A DNA stretch of 64,000 bases from Hyphomicrobium sp. 12-62-95 (GCA_002279935.1 NCCZ01000011.1:1-64000), one strand, 5' to 3'. Numbered from the stretch's first letter, positions 18,875 to 28,681 are shown. Numbers and translations: made by a program. Notes: generated by a model from the sequence alone, not told the origin.

Positions 18875-19849
18875 ATGACTGATCGCACGATCCGCGTGGC
18901 CATCGAATCCTGGCCTCTGGCGCAGCCGTTTGTGATTGCGCGCGGGGCCAAGACGGAGGCGCGCGTCATCGTCGTCACCCTTAGCCAGGGCGGCGTCGAA
19001 GGCCGTGGCGAGTGCGTTCCCTATGCGCGCTATGGCGAGACGGCGGAGGCCACGGCAGCAGCGATCGAAGCGGCAGGCGCACCGGCCTCGCATGGCGATC
19101 TGGCGCGGCTGCTGCCGCCGGGGGCGGCGCGCAACGCGCTCGACTGTGCGCTGTTCGATCTGGAAGCCAAACTCGCAGGCGTTCCGGTGGCGCAGTTGAT
19201 GAAGCGGCCCGAACCGGGCGCACGCGAAACCTGCTTTACGCTGAGCCTCGATACGCCGGAGGCGATGGCGGAGGCAGCGCGGCAGGTGCCGCAGCTCAAA
19301 CTTTTGAAATTGAAGCTAGGTGGGGCTGGCGACGACGAGCGGATGCGCATGGTGCGGGCGGCGCGGCCGGATGCGCGGCTTGTGGGCGATGCCAATGAAG
19401 CGTGGACGGTGGAGTTGCTCGATCCGTTGCTGGCGGTGGCGGCCGAATGCAGGTTCGAAACCATCGAACAGCCGTTGCCGGCCGACGACGATGGTGCGCT
19501 CGGCACGCGCGACCGGCCTTTGCCCATTTGCGCGGATGAGAGCGCGCATGTGGCGTCGGACATCACAGCGCTCGTCGACCGCTACGATGCGGTCAATATC
19601 AAGCTCGACAAGGCGGGCGGGCTGACGGAAGCGCTCGCCATGGCGGACGCGGCGCGGGCGGCGGGGCTCGACATCATGGCGGGGTCGATGGTCTCCACGT
19701 CGCTGGGTGTGGCGCCCGCCATGCTGGTGGCGCAGTACGCGCGTTGGGTCGATCTCGATGGGCCACTGCTGCTGGCCAAAGACCGCGAGCCCGGGATCGT
19801 CATCCACGACGGGATCATCGAGCCAGCGCAGCGGGGGCTGTGGGGATAG
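18875..19849 (+). CDS. dipeptide epimerase (enolase superfamily)
   Basis: A 324-residue enolase-superfamily enzyme of the L-Ala-D/L-Glu epimerase type. The N-terminal capping domain is followed by a TIM barrel with K-x-K (LLKLKLGG), metal ligands Asp, Glu and Asp (GDANEAW, ETIEQPL, CADESAH) and a second catalytic lysine (VNIKLDKAGGL). It would epimerise dipeptides or N-acyl amino acids, probably in murein peptide recycling, in the cytoplasm. It follows the GPR-like gene by 30 bases and may be co-transcribed. Other muconate-lactonising-type members cannot be excluded by motif alone. Confidence 0.85.
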   Translation: MTDRTIRVAIESWPLAQPFVIARGAKTEARVIVVTLSQGGVEGRGECVPYARYGETAEATAAAIEAAGAPASHGDLARLLPPGAARNALDCALFDLEAKLAGVPVAQLMKRPEPGARETCFTLSLDTPEAMAEAARQVPQLKLLKLKLGGAGDDERMRMVRAARPDARLVGDANEAWTVELLDPLLAVAAECRFETIEQPLPADDDGALGTRDRPLPICADESAHVASDITALVDRYDAVNIKLDKAGGLTEALAMADAARAAGLDIMAGSMVSTSLGVAPAMLVAQYARWVDLDGPLLLAKDREPGIVIHDGIIEPAQRGLWG

Positions 19850-19853
19850 GGTT

Positions 19854-21092
19854 TTACAGCGTGCCCTGGTTCCAGCGTGCGCGGATCACGAGGGCGGCGG
19901 CAAGAGAGGCGACGGCAAGGCCTGCCATCGACGCGTAGGCGCCACCCTTATGGGCATTGAAGAGCGGTCCGGAGGCCCAGGTGGCGATGCCCATGGCCAC
20001 GCCGGACGCAAACGTCGCGTAGAGCGCTTGGACTGTTCCGGAGACGTCGTCGGGCACGGCGCGGGCGACGAAGAGGATCGCGCCCAAATGCGTGGCGCCA
20101 TAGGTCAGCGCGTGCAGGAGCTGCAGCGGCACGAGGAGTGCGAGTGGCGGATCGAGCGTCATCACCGCCCAGCGCAGGATGGCGGCCGCCGCGCCGATGG
20201 CGAGCAGCGTATCGGGTTTCAAATGGCGAAAGCGGGAGCCGGCGACGGCAAACAGCGCGACTTCGGCCAGTACGCCGATCGCCCAGAGCGCGCCGACCCA
20301 GGCGCCGGATATGCCCTGGTCGCGCATGTGGAGCGCGCCGAAGGTGTAGAACATGGCGTGCGAGGCCTGAACGGCGCTGGCGGCGATCAGGAACGCGAGG
20401 AACACCGGCATTCGGAGAAGGCGGAGCACCTCGTGGGTGACGCTGCGGGGCGGGGTAGCGGTTGCGGCGTCGTCCGCAGCGGCTGCGGGTGCGTGCGGCA
20501 GGGCGTGTGCGGCGGCGACGGTGAGGACGGTGCCGGCGATCATCACCCAGAGGGCTGCTTCCGATCCGCTGCGGTCGATCAGAGCGCCGACGATGAGGCC
20601 CACGACAACGAACGAGAGCGAGCCCCAGAGCCGCATGCGGCCATAGTCGAGCGCATAGAGGCGCACGCCTTTGACGGCGATGGCTTCGACGAGGGGCATC
20701 ATGGTGGCGGCGGCGAGGGAGAGCGGTGCGGCGATGAGCAGGATCGGCCAGAAGCCGCTCATGCCGCCAAGCACAAGGCTGGCTGCCAACGCTGTCCAGG
20801 CGGAGGCGATGATGAAGAGCCGGTGCGCGCCGAGGCGATCGGCGAAGATCGCGACGGTGGGCGTGACGGCGATGCGGAGGATAAAGGGGACGGCCATCAC
20901 GATGGCGACTTCGTTGGCGTCGAGCCCGCGGCCGTCGAGCCAGACCGGCAGGAAGGGGATCAGCACGCCGTAGATGACGAACATGGCGGCGAAGTAGAGC
21001 GCGATGCGCTGGCCGTAGTCCGCGCCGGGATCGGGAAGGCGGTCGTGGTCGCGGGAGGGTTCAGTCACGGTGCGGCGCCTGCCTTGTTTCAT
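19854..21092 (-). CDS. MFS transporter, 3-phenylpropionate-permease (PPP) type
   Basis: A 412-residue integral membrane protein with about twelve hydrophobic segments. The N-terminal signature YFAAMFVIYGVLIPFLPVWLDGRGL and the paired loop ADRLGAHRLFII match the MFS_1_like/HcaT-type group, and YDYGRMRLWGSL-like residues (LDYGRMRLWGSL) are typical. Its substrate is unknown. It is convergent with the dipeptide epimerase gene (five-base gap). The ATG at 21092 was preferred over a TTG at 21104. Confidence 0.82.
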   Translation of the reverse strand: MKQGRRRTVTEPSRDHDRLPDPGADYGQRIALYFAAMFVIYGVLIPFLPVWLDGRGLDANEVAIVMAVPFILRIAVTPTVAIFADRLGAHRLFIIASAWTALAASLVLGGMSGFWPILLIAAPLSLAAATMMPLVEAIAVKGVRLYALDYGRMRLWGSLSFVVVGLIVGALIDRSGSEAALWVMIAGTVLTVAAAHALPHAPAAAADDAATATPPRSVTHEVLRLLRMPVFLAFLIAASAVQASHAMFYTFGALHMRDQGISGAWVGALWAIGVLAEVALFAVAGSRFRHLKPDTLLAIGAAAAILRWAVMTLDPPLALLVPLQLLHALTYGATHLGAILFVARAVPDDVSGTVQALYATFASGVAMGIATWASGPLFNAHKGGAYASMAGLAVASLAAALVIRARWNQGTL

Positions 21093-21106
21093 CAGCACGG
21101 CCAAGC

Positions 21107-21131
21107 AAAAGGGCCGGCGCGCGGCCGGCCC
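21107..21131 (-). terminator. intrinsic terminator of the fadL-like gene
   Basis: On the minus strand GGGCCGGC pairs with GCCGGCCC around five bases and is followed by TTTT, 41 bases after the FadL-type stop. Confidence 0.8.
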
Positions 21132-21171
21132 TCTCTAGCTTGATTTCATGCCCGGCGGGAAGCCGGACGGG

Positions 21172-22452
21172 TTATAGCTTCGACCGGATGCCGATGGAGA
21201 TGATGTCCACGGCGCTGTCGGTGCTGCCGGTGAAGACGGGGGCCGGACCACCCGAGGGATGACGCGAGAAGTCGCCCTCTTCCACGAAAATGTGGGTGTA
21301 TGCGGCGTCCACCTTCGCGTCTTTAAGAAGACCGATGAAGTCGCCCAATTCATAGCTGGCGCCGGCGCTCAACCAATATCGGTCGTTGTCGGGCAACTGA
21401 ACGAGACGCTGGGAGGGTTCGCGGATCGGAGAGATTTCATAGCCGAAGCCGGTGCGCAGAGTGAGTTTCTCGCTGTAGTCGTATTCCCCGCCGAGCGCGA
21501 AATACCAGCCATCCTCCCACTGAAAATCAAGCGCTGCTGGAGGGGGCAAGCCCTGAATCGGGATAACACCCAAACGGCTCCAATTGGTCCACTCGACCGT
21601 TGCGTGCGCGCGAATACCGGGTGCAAAATCCTGGCGGATGCCAAGGGTCAGCTTTTCGGGCAATTCGATATCGGCGGCAATTGATGGATTGAAACCTGGC
21701 GCGGTAAATTCGCCGTCCACGTCGTGACGAATGGACGAACGGAAACCGAGGCCGATCGATGTGCCGGCTGCGGGTGTGAGGTTGATGCCGAGCGTGTAAC
21801 CGAAACCGATATCATCGCCTTCAAGATTCGTTGTAACTGCGTTTCCGGGTGTCCCTGGTATCCCCCCAGCCGCTTTGAATGCCTTGAGTTCCAGGTATTG
21901 GACTTGCAGCCCTGCACCGATTTGCACCCCCGGCGCAATGCGATACGCGACGGTTGGGGCGGCGTTGATGCTGAAGACCTTCGATGTGCGCCCGAGTACA
22001 TCGCCTGCCCAAGAGAAGCTGTCCGGCTTCGTCGTCAATCCGAACTGCGAATTCATGCTGATAGCGAGGACAAGATCGTCGCTGAAGCGATAGGCGGCAT
22101 AGCTGGCTGGAACGAGCGCGTCGCGGCCAAAGTCGACTGATGGATCGCCGTTAATCGGCGTGCCGCCGCTTATTGCCTCTACCGTCACTTCCGCGCGTGG
22201 GATGATGAGCGAGTAGCTTGAATCGATGGTGATGCCGTCGCTGACGTAGCCGGCGGCGGCGGGGTTCCAGAACATCGAAGACAGCGCCGTGCCGCCCGCT
22301 GCGGCGCCGGCGAAGGACATGCCCTGGAAGAGGGCCGATTGCTCGCGGACGTCGAAGCCGCCGGCCAGTGCTGGGGCTGCGGTGATGGTCATGGACAACG
22401 CCGATAGGCAAAGCGCGCGACCGGTCCACTTTAGTTTCGATGCCTCTTGCAT
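21172..22452 (-). CDS. FadL/OmpP1/TodX-family outer membrane transporter
   Basis: A 426-residue protein. A signal peptide (about 1-30, ending TAAPALA) is followed by GGFDVREQSALFQGMSFAGAAAGG, the conserved N-terminal hatch of FadL-type channels, then SSMFWNPAAAGY and a beta-barrel ending SIGIRSKL. These proteins carry long-chain fatty acids or other hydrophobic molecules across the outer membrane. It is monocistronic, with a strong terminator downstream and a 400-base region upstream. The substrate is not evident from context. Confidence 0.88.
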   Translation of the reverse strand: MQEASKLKWTGRALCLSALSMTITAAPALAGGFDVREQSALFQGMSFAGAAAGGTALSSMFWNPAAAGYVSDGITIDSSYSLIIPRAEVTVEAISGGTPINGDPSVDFGRDALVPASYAAYRFSDDLVLAISMNSQFGLTTKPDSFSWAGDVLGRTSKVFSINAAPTVAYRIAPGVQIGAGLQVQYLELKAFKAAGGIPGTPGNAVTTNLEGDDIGFGYTLGINLTPAAGTSIGLGFRSSIRHDVDGEFTAPGFNPSIAADIELPEKLTLGIRQDFAPGIRAHATVEWTNWSRLGVIPIQGLPPPAALDFQWEDGWYFALGGEYDYSEKLTLRTGFGYEISPIREPSQRLVQLPDNDRYWLSAGASYELGDFIGLLKDAKVDAAYTHIFVEEGDFSRHPSGGPAPVFTGSTDSAVDIISIGIRSKL

Positions 22453-22854
22453 GCGCTGACCCCCCGTGATTTTTCCGGATGACCGGTTTTGGGGGCAGTA
22501 AAGCGACTGGACGCCGCAGCCACAACTGCGGCGTGCCCGTTTTCACAGCACAACCAGCGGTTTTTGCAGTGCAGTGTGGCGGGGAAGCGACTTGTACAGA
22601 ACGGAGGCTAAAATGGCCTCAAAAACGAGAAAACCGGCCCGGATGGCCCGGACCGGTTTTCATGTTGAACCTGCGGCAGCGTCCCTGATCGCTTCGCGGC
22701 TCTCCCCCCAACGTGACAGCTCCCCCGAGATCACGTTTCGCCGTGAAAGTTGCAGAAAGCTGGGGCAGCCGCAAGCGATTGCACGCCGCTTAGGCACACC
22801 GAAATGTCTCATGATGCGAATTGATCACACTGGGCCGATCGCATGGTCCGGCAT
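22453..22854. other. intergenic region with a strong hairpin
   Basis: Holds the fadL-type promoter region and a bidirectional hairpin at 22629-22659 (AAAACCGG paired with CCGGTTTT, GC-rich inner stem), which on the minus strand could end the thiD transcript. A plus-strand frame from 22612 has GGAGG before its ATG, but it contains the hairpin and overlaps thiD, so it was not called. Confidence 0.45.
22629..22659 (-). terminator. bidirectional hairpin, probable thiD terminator
   Basis: AAAACCGG at 22629 and CCGGTTTT at 22652 form a stem with A-rich and U-rich flanks on both strands, about 195 bases beyond the thiD stop. Confidence 0.6.
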
Positions 22855-23682
22855 TCAAGCCGGGCGGCGGAGCGTGTGGAGGTGATCGACGGGGCCGGAG
22901 CCCTTGCCGACCTGGAGTGTGCGGCCGGCATCGAGGGCTTGCGAGAGGTAGTCCTTGGCGCGGGCAACGGCGAGGTCCAGGCGCGCTTCGCCTTTCGCGA
23001 GTTCAGCCGTGATGGCGGCGGAGAGCGTGCAGCCGGTGCCGTGGGTATTGGGCGTGTCGATGCGTGGGGCGGCGTGATGGGAGATGCCAGCGGGCGACAC
23101 CAGAACATCGACGGCCATATCACCCATCGCGTGGCCGCCCTTGACGAGTACCGCGCGGGCCCCCTGCTCGACGAGGCGAATGGCTTGGGCTTCCATCTCT
23201 TCGATCGATGTGGCCGGCAGCACGCCGAGGAGCTTGGCAGCTTCGTGCAGGTTGGGCGTAATCAGTGTTGCGAGCGGGATCAGGAGATTGCGCACGGCAG
23301 CGATCGCATCTGGGGCGAGCAGCACATCGCCGCTTGTGGCGACCATGACAGGATCGACGACGATGGGGCCGAACTCATATTTTTGGAGGATGGCAACAAC
23401 GGTGGCGACGGTGACGGCATCGCCGAGCATGCCGGTTTTGGCGGCCGTCACGTCGATGTCGGCGGCGAGCGTTTCGGCTTGCAGGGCGATGAAGTCGGGC
23501 GGCACCGCATGGATGCCCGCGACACCTTGGGTGTTCTGCGCCGTGAGCGCGGTGATAATCGTGGTGCCATAGACGCCGAGCGCTGAGAACGTTTTGAGGT
23601 CGGCCTGGATGCCGGCGCCGCCGGAGGGATCGGATCCGGCGATCGACAGCGCGATCGGCGTTTTGGGGAGCGGGGTCGTCAT
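22855..23682 (-). CDS. thiD: hydroxymethylpyrimidine/phosphomethylpyrimidine kinase
   Basis: A 275-residue ribokinase-fold enzyme that phosphorylates HMP and HMP-P in thiamine synthesis (cytoplasm). Visible: IAGSDPSGGAGIQADLKT at the N-terminus (substrate loop), VVDPVMVATSG, and the anion-hole/catalytic motif NTHGTGCTLSAAITAELAKG near 205-225. Length is normal. The ATG at 23682 has AAGGAGG six bases upstream; the longer frame does not. No other thi gene or TPP riboswitch is seen nearby, so it appears to be a stand-alone copy. It follows ccdA by 14 bases and may be in the same transcript. Confidence 0.93.
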   Translation of the reverse strand: MTTPLPKTPIALSIAGSDPSGGAGIQADLKTFSALGVYGTTIITALTAQNTQGVAGIHAVPPDFIALQAETLAADIDVTAAKTGMLGDAVTVATVVAILQKYEFGPIVVDPVMVATSGDVLLAPDAIAAVRNLLIPLATLITPNLHEAAKLLGVLPATSIEEMEAQAIRLVEQGARAVLVKGGHAMGDMAVDVLVSPAGISHHAAPRIDTPNTHGTGCTLSAAITAELAKGEARLDLAVARAKDYLSQALDAGRTLQVGKGSGPVDHLHTLRRPA

Positions 23683-23696
23683 TCGAGCCTCCTTGG

Positions 23697-24509
23697 TCAG
23701 GGGCTGGGGCGCTGGTTCATGATTTCGCGCTGGAGGTCGGCAGGCGTGAATTGTTCTTCCAATGTGGTGAGGGCGGGGAAGGTTTCGATCATCCACTGGC
23801 CAAAGGCGTTGATGGAAAAGCCGTCGAAGATATTGAGGAAGGCGATGCCCGTGAGCACAAGTAGCGCGCCCATGATTTTCTCCATGAGGCTCAAGTGCCG
23901 CTTGAAGCGGTTCATGAAGGAGAGGAAGGGGCGGATGGCGACGGCGGCCAGCACGAAGGGAACGCCGAGGCCGAGCGAGTAAACTGCTAGCAAACGCACA
24001 CCCGCGCCGAGACTGTCGGCGTTGGCTGCGAGCGCCAGGACGGTGGCAAGGATCGGGCCGATACAGGGCGTCCAGCCGAAGGCGAAGGCGAGGCCCATGA
24101 CGTAGGCTCCGGCGAAGCTGGCGCCGTCGACTTCTGTATGAACGCGCTTTTCGGAGTAGAGCAACGGAATGCGCAGGATGCCGAGGAAGTGAAGGCCGAA
24201 GAGGATGATAATGCTACCGGCGACGTAGCCCAACTGGGCGCGGTATTCCTGCACGAACTGGCCGAGCGCGGAGGCGGTAGCGCCCAACGCGATGAAGACG
24301 GTTGTGAAGCCCAGGACGAAGAACACCGAGGCGATGACGACACGGCGCCAGACGCGCTTCTCGAGACCCTTCTCCGCCGTGAGCCCATCAATAGTCGTGC
24401 CGCCGATGTAGCCCAGATACGGCGGCACGAGCGGCAGCACGCACGGCGAGAGGAAGCTGACGAGGCCGGCCAGCGCGACACCAGGGTAGAGATGGGCTTC
24501 GGCAAACAT
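23697..24509 (-). CDS. ccdA: cytochrome c biogenesis protein CcdA/DsbD-type
   Basis: A 270-residue six-helix membrane protein. The two redox cysteines are in the expected places: FLSPCVLPLVPPYLGYIGG near residue 23 and FGWTPCIGPILATVLA near 150. It passes reducing equivalents from cytoplasmic thioredoxin to periplasmic thiol proteins for cytochrome c maturation. It is slightly longer than the usual 230-240 residues because of a C-terminal periplasmic tail. It lies between gph and thiD on the minus strand; no other ccm genes are present. Confidence 0.9.
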   Translation of the reverse strand: MFAEAHLYPGVALAGLVSFLSPCVLPLVPPYLGYIGGTTIDGLTAEKGLEKRVWRRVVIASVFFVLGFTTVFIALGATASALGQFVQEYRAQLGYVAGSIIILFGLHFLGILRIPLLYSEKRVHTEVDGASFAGAYVMGLAFAFGWTPCIGPILATVLALAANADSLGAGVRLLAVYSLGLGVPFVLAAVAIRPFLSFMNRFKRHLSLMEKIMGALLVLTGIAFLNIFDGFSINAFGQWMIETFPALTTLEEQFTPADLQREIMNQRPSP

Positions 24510-24555
24510 CGGGCTTAAGAACTTTCAGGTTGAGGTCGTCAGGTGAGCTAGGCCT

Positions 24556-25248
24556 TCAGGCGGGCTGGCGCAACCGCGATTGTTCTTCCCCGCGCCATCG
24601 GGCGATTTCGAGACCGGCTTCGGCAAGCCCCGCCACCACGATGTTGGCCCCCAGACTGGCCAGCGGGCGCTGCTCGTAGCCGTGCGCGACCAGAATCGAC
24701 GGGCAACCGGCGGCCCGGGCGGCATCGATGTCCGTATGGCTGTCGCCAACCATGACAGTTTCGGACGGCGTGGTGCCTAGCTCCGTGCAGACTGTACGCA
24801 GGCAGGCGGCGTCCGGTTTGAGCGGGTGGCCGGGGGTGGCGCCCCAAATCACCGAAAAGAACGCCGCGAGGTCGAGGCGGGCGAGGATCAGATCGGTCAG
24901 GTGTTGGGGCTTGTTGGTGCAGATCGCAATCGGGAGGCCGGCGTCGCGCAGTTCAATCAGAAGTTCGCGGGCACCGGGATAGAGGCGTGTGCGCGCGACG
25001 GGTTCGGCATCATAGCGGGCGAGGAAGTCCGCATGCACACGGTCGACGTCGGCATCAAGGGTTGCATCACCCAGCGCGCGAGCGACGAGTTCGCGGGCGC
25101 CGCCGCCGACCAGTTTGGCGACGCCGTCTTCGGCGAGGGGTGTGCGTCCCTCGGCGGTGAGGCAGAGGTTCAGCGCCGCGGCAATGTCGGGGACGCTGTC
25201 GATGAGCGTACCATCGAGATCGAAGACGACGGCGCGGATCGGCGTCAC
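24556..25248 (-). CDS. gph: phosphoglycolate phosphatase-type HAD hydrolase
   Basis: A 230-residue HAD phosphatase. Motif I AVVFDLDGTLIDS, motif II ICTNKPQ, motif III lysine in GHPLKPDAACL and motif IV MVGDSHTDIDAARAAG are all present, with the alpha-helical cap between I and II. It would remove phosphate from 2-phosphoglycolate or similar small metabolites. A GTG at 25248 overlaps the pgk stop (GTGA) and was chosen because the upstream frame (to 25293) lies within pgk. Coupling to pgk suggests shared expression with central carbon genes. Confidence 0.85.
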   Translation of the reverse strand: MTPIRAVVFDLDGTLIDSVPDIAAALNLCLTAEGRTPLAEDGVAKLVGGGARELVARALGDATLDADVDRVHADFLARYDAEPVARTRLYPGARELLIELRDAGLPIAICTNKPQHLTDLILARLDLAAFFSVIWGATPGHPLKPDAACLRTVCTELGTTPSETVMVGDSHTDIDAARAAGCPSILVAHGYEQRPLASLGANIVVAGLAEAGLEIARWRGEEQSRLRQPA

Positions 25249-26444
25249 CGCGCGAGCGCCGCCACGCCCGGCAATTGGTTGCCTTCGAGCCATTCGAGGA
25301 ACGCGCCACCGGCGGTGGAGACATAGGAGAAATCGCCCGTGACGCCGGCTGCATTGAGCGCCGCCACAGTGTCGCCGCCGCCAGCGATGGACAGCAGCGT
25401 GCCGGCCTTGGTCAGCATGGCCGTCTCGCGGGCGAGCGTGAAGGTTCCTTCGCCGAAGGGCGCGATTTCAAACGCACCCATGGGGCCGTTCCAGAGCAGC
25501 GTGCGGCACTGGCGGAGGTGAGCGGTCATGTTGGCGACGGAGGCGGGGCCGATGTCGAGGATCATGGCGTCGGCGGGGACGTTCGTGACGTTGACAACTT
25601 CCGAGGCCGCTCCGGCCTTGAACTCGCGGGCGATGACGGCATCGGTCGGCAGGATGACATCGCAACCGCGCGCTTTGGCTTCGGCCATGATTTCGCTCGC
25701 GGTGCCGTGGAAGTCGGGCTCAGACAGCGATTTGCCGACGTCGAGCCCCTGGGCCTGCAGGAACGTATTGGCCATGCCGCCGCCGATGATCAGCTTGTCG
25801 ACCTTGGCGACGAGGTTTTTGAGGATCGGAATTTTGCTGGAGACTTTCGCGCCGCCGACGACGGCAGCGGTGGGGCGCTGCGGCACTTCGAGAGCGGCTT
25901 TGAGGGCGTTGATTTCTTCCATCATCAACGGGCCGGCATAGGACGGCAGGTGATGCGTCAGCCCTTCCGTTGATGCGTGCGCGCGGTGGGCGGCGGAGAA
26001 GGCATCGTTGACGAAGATGTCGCCGAGTTCAGCGAGGGCTGCGACGAAGGCGGGGTCGTTCTTTTCCTCACCTTTGTGGAAGCGGGTGTTTTCCAGAACG
26101 CAGATGTCGCCGGGCTTCATGGCGTCGACGATCGTGTGCGCATGCTGGCCGATGCAGTCACCGGCGAGCGAGACGTGGCGGCGCAACAGCCCGCCCAGCG
26201 TGGCGGCGACGGGGCCCAACGAATTTTCCTTGTCGGGTCCGGCTTTCGGGCGGCCGAAATGGGAGAGCACGATCACCTTTGCGCCACGGGCAGCAAGCGC
26301 CTGCAAACCCGGCACGACGCGTTCCAGGCGCGTCGCATCGGTGACAACGCCGTCCTTGGCCGGAACGTTGAGATCGGCGCGATAGAGCACGCGCTTGCCT
26401 GCAACATCGATGCCGTCGGTCGTTTTTAGTTTGTCGAGGTTCAT
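25245..26444 (-). CDS. pgk: phosphoglycerate kinase
   Basis: A 399-residue glycolytic enzyme of normal length. Visible are the N-terminal RADLNVPAKDG motif, VLSHFGRPK, LENTRFHKGEEKNDP, the hinge GGAKVSSKI, and the C-terminal nucleotide-binding NGPMGAFE and SIAGGGDTVAAL. It interconverts 1,3-bisphosphoglycerate and 3-phosphoglycerate. It sits between tkt (69 bases upstream, across a strong hairpin) and gph (overlapping). The start MNLDKLKTTDG at 26444 removes a spurious arginine-rich extension. A gap (GAPDH) gene is not between tkt and pgk, unlike many alphaproteobacterial clusters. Confidence 0.95.
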   Translation of the reverse strand: MNLDKLKTTDGIDVAGKRVLYRADLNVPAKDGVVTDATRLERVVPGLQALAARGAKVIVLSHFGRPKAGPDKENSLGPVAATLGGLLRRHVSLAGDCIGQHAHTIVDAMKPGDICVLENTRFHKGEEKNDPAFVAALAELGDIFVNDAFSAAHRAHASTEGLTHHLPSYAGPLMMEEINALKAALEVPQRPTAAVVGGAKVSSKIPILKNLVAKVDKLIIGGGMANTFLQAQGLDVGKSLSEPDFHGTASEIMAEAKARGCDVILPTDAVIAREFKAGAASEVVNVTNVPADAMILDIGPASVANMTAHLRQCRTLLWNGPMGAFEIAPFGEGTFTLARETAMLTKAGTLLSIAGGGDTVAALNAAGVTGDFSYVSTAGGAFLEWLEGNQLPGVAALAR

Positions 26445-26460
26445 TGTGCTTTTTCCGTGA

Positions 26461-26501
26461 GCCGCTTCCGACTCCCCTGCGGGGAGCCGGCCGGAAGCGG
26501 C
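26461..26501. other. strong hairpin between tkt and pgk
   Basis: GCCGCTTCCG and its complement enclose a second CTCCCC/GGGGAG stem, 12 bases after the tkt stop, without a U-run. It may protect or separate the tkt and pgk messages rather than terminate. Confidence 0.5.
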
Positions 26502-26512
26502 GTTGGTCTGAT

Positions 26513-28486
26513 CTAGGCCTTGAGGCTCGCCTTGGCGGCGTCGGCCACCTTGGCGGCGGTGATGCCGAAGTGTTCGTAGAGTTTCTTGGCGGGAGCCGAG
26601 GCGCCGAAGCCGCTCATGCCGATGAAGGTGTCGCCGGGGCGCAGCCACTCGTGCCAGCTCTGGGCAATCGCTGCTTCGACGGCGATGCGCGGGGTGTGGC
26701 CGAGCACGCTGTCCTTGTAGGCGCCGGGCTGCTCGCGGAAGAGTTCGAAGGAGGGCATCGAGACCACGGCGGCGGTGATACCGTCTTTTGCGAGGAGGGC
26801 TGCTGCGTCGACTGCGATCGCCACTTCAGAACCCGTAGCGAGGATAGTCACATCGCGTTTGTCACCGCCGCTGACGACATAGGCGCCCTTGGCGGAGAGG
26901 TTTTCTTCCACCGCGCCGGCGCGCAGCTTGGTCGGCACGGCGTCGCGCGTGAGCGCCATCACCGTCGGACGATTGTTGGATGACAGTGCGATGTGCCAGG
27001 CCTCCGCCGTTTCGATGGCGTCGGCGGGGCGGAGCACCTGCAGGCCGGGGATGGCGCGCAGGGCCGCCAGATGTTCGACCGGCTGATGCGTCGGACCATC
27101 TTCGCCAACGCCGATCGAGTCATGCGTCATGACGTAAATCGAGCGGATGCCCATCAGTGCCGAGAGACGAATGGACGGGCGGCAGTAGTCGGTGAAGACG
27201 AGGAACGTCGCGCCGAAGGGAATGAGCCCGCCGTGCAGCGCGATGCCGTTCATGGCGGCGGCCATGGCGTGTTCGCGGACGCCGAAGTGGATGTAGTTGC
27301 CGTCGTACTGGCCGGGCGAGACGGGTTTGTAGTGCGAGGTCTTGGTGCCATTGGAGGGTGTCAGATCCGCCGAGCCGCCAACGAGTTGCGGGATGGCGGG
27401 GATCAGGTGTTCCAGCGTCATCTGCGACCAGACGCGCGAGGCGCGCTTGGCGGTGTCAGCTTCGAACTGTTTCTTGGCAGCTTCGATGGCGGCAACGAGC
27501 GCTTTATCGTCGATGTGGAGGTCCGGCTCGCAGCAGCTGCCGGCGGCCTTGCGCCACTTGGCACCTGACTGATGGCCCTTGGCGCCGACGGCGTGCCAGG
27601 CGGAGAGAATATCGGCGGGGATTTCGAACGGCGGTGCGGTCCAGCCCAGTGCGGCGCGCGTGCGCTCGATTTCTTCCGCACCCAGCGGGCTGCCGTGGGT
27701 ATCCTTGGTGCCCTGTTTGGTCGGCGCGCCGTAGCCGATGATGGTGCGGGCGGCGATGAGCCAGGGCTTCGACGGATCGGCTTTCGCCTTGGTGATCGCT
27801 GCCGAGATGGCCGCATGATCGTGGCCGTCGATGGCAATCGTTTTCCAGCCCGAGGCTTCGAAGCGCTTCACCTGATCGTCGGAGACCGACAGGTTCGTCG
27901 GGCCGTCGATGGAGATCGAGTTATCGTCCCAGAAGACGATGAGCTTGCCGAGCTTCAGGTGGCCTGCGAGCGAGATGGCTTCGTGGCTGATGCCTTCCAT
28001 GAGGCAGCCGTCGCCAGCGATGACATACGTATGGTGATCGACTGAGCCGTCGCCGTGGCGGGCGGCCAGCATGCGTTCGGCCAGCGCCATGCCGACCGCG
28101 TTCGCAATCCCCTGCCCGAGCGGGCCGGTGGTCGTCTCGATGCCGGCGGCGTGGCCGAATTCAGGATGGCCGGCGGTCTTGGAGCCGAGTTGACGGAAGT
28201 TTTTCAGTTCCTCAATCGTCATGCCGGGATAACCGGTGAGATAGAGGAGCGAATAGAGCAGCATCGAGCCGTGACCAGCGGAGAGCACAAAGCGGTCGCG
28301 GTTGGGCCAAGCTGGATCGGTGGGGTCGAAGCGGAGATGCTCGGAGAACAGGACGGTTGCCACATCGGCCATGCCCATCGGCATGCCCGGGTGACCCGAG
28401 TTCGCCTTCTGCACTGCGTCCATGGACAGCACACGGATGGCATCCGCCATCTGCTTGGTGCTGACCGCCGTCTTCGTATCCGCCAT
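26513..28486 (-). CDS. tkt: transketolase
   Basis: A 657-residue thiamine-diphosphate enzyme. The N-terminal PP domain shows [13 protein letters not shown] and the ThDP-binding [12 protein letters not shown]; the Pyr domain shows [20 protein letters not shown] and [20 protein letters not shown]; a C-terminal domain completes the normal length. It moves two-carbon units in the pentose phosphate/Calvin-type pathways. It is the first gene of a tkt-pgk-gph run on the minus strand. Start [18 protein letters not shown] at 28486. High confidence. Confidence 0.95.
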   Translation of the reverse strand: MADTKTAVSTKQMADAIRVLSMDAVQKANSGHPGMPMGMADVATVLFSEHLRFDPTDPAWPNRDRFVLSAGHGSMLLYSLLYLTGYPGMTIEELKNFRQLGSKTAGHPEFGHAAGIETTTGPLGQGIANAVGMALAERMLAARHGDGSVDHHTYVIAGDGCLMEGISHEAISLAGHLKLGKLIVFWDDNSISIDGPTNLSVSDDQVKRFEASGWKTIAIDGHDHAAISAAITKAKADPSKPWLIAARTIIGYGAPTKQGTKDTHGSPLGAEEIERTRAALGWTAPPFEIPADILSAWHAVGAKGHQSGAKWRKAAGSCCEPDLHIDDKALVAAIEAAKKQFEADTAKRASRVWSQMTLEHLIPAIPQLVGGSADLTPSNGTKTSHYKPVSPGQYDGNYIHFGVREHAMAAAMNGIALHGGLIPFGATFLVFTDYCRPSIRLSALMGIRSIYVMTHDSIGVGEDGPTHQPVEHLAALRAIPGLQVLRPADAIETAEAWHIALSSNNRPTVMALTRDAVPTKLRAGAVEENLSAKGAYVVSGGDKRDVTILATGSEVAIAVDAAALLAKDGITAAVVSMPSFELFREQPGAYKDSVLGHTPRIAVEAAIAQSWHEWLRPGDTFIGMSGFGASAPAKKLYEHFGITAAKVADAAKASLKA

Positions 28487-28595
28487 TCGCCCGTGTCCCC
28501 TAGGTCTCGGCCGGTGGACAGATTTTCCCGCCGGCGGGGCAGGTTTAGCGGCGGGAGGCGGGCGCGTCTATGGTCCCGGGACCAGCATTAGGTGC

Positions 28596-28626
28596 AAAAA
28601 GGGCGCCCCAGTTCCCCAGGGCGCCC
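28596..28626 (-). terminator. intrinsic terminator of the fasciclin gene
   Basis: On the minus strand GGGCGCCC pairs with GGGCGCCC across an eight-to-ten-base loop and is followed by TTTTT, separating the fasciclin message from the tkt promoter region. Confidence 0.75.
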
Positions 28627-28681
28627 CCATCTTGCTGAAGATTTGGCTTCTCTTCGTAAGATTGCGAGGGTCGATCCCTGC

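Noticed and set aside
19707..21143. 478-codon plus-strand frame opposite the MFS transporter
   Set aside because: Gly/Asp/Glu/His-rich composition typical of the antisense of a membrane protein; no domain or ribosome site.
22612..22885. 91-codon frame with GGAGG before its ATG upstream of thiD
   Set aside because: Contains the terminator-like hairpin, overlaps the thiD 3' end antisense and has no protein-like pattern; left as a possible chance frame.
23683..23796. TPP riboswitch before thiD
   Set aside because: Only 14 bases separate thiD from ccdA and no conserved TPP-box sequence was recognised.
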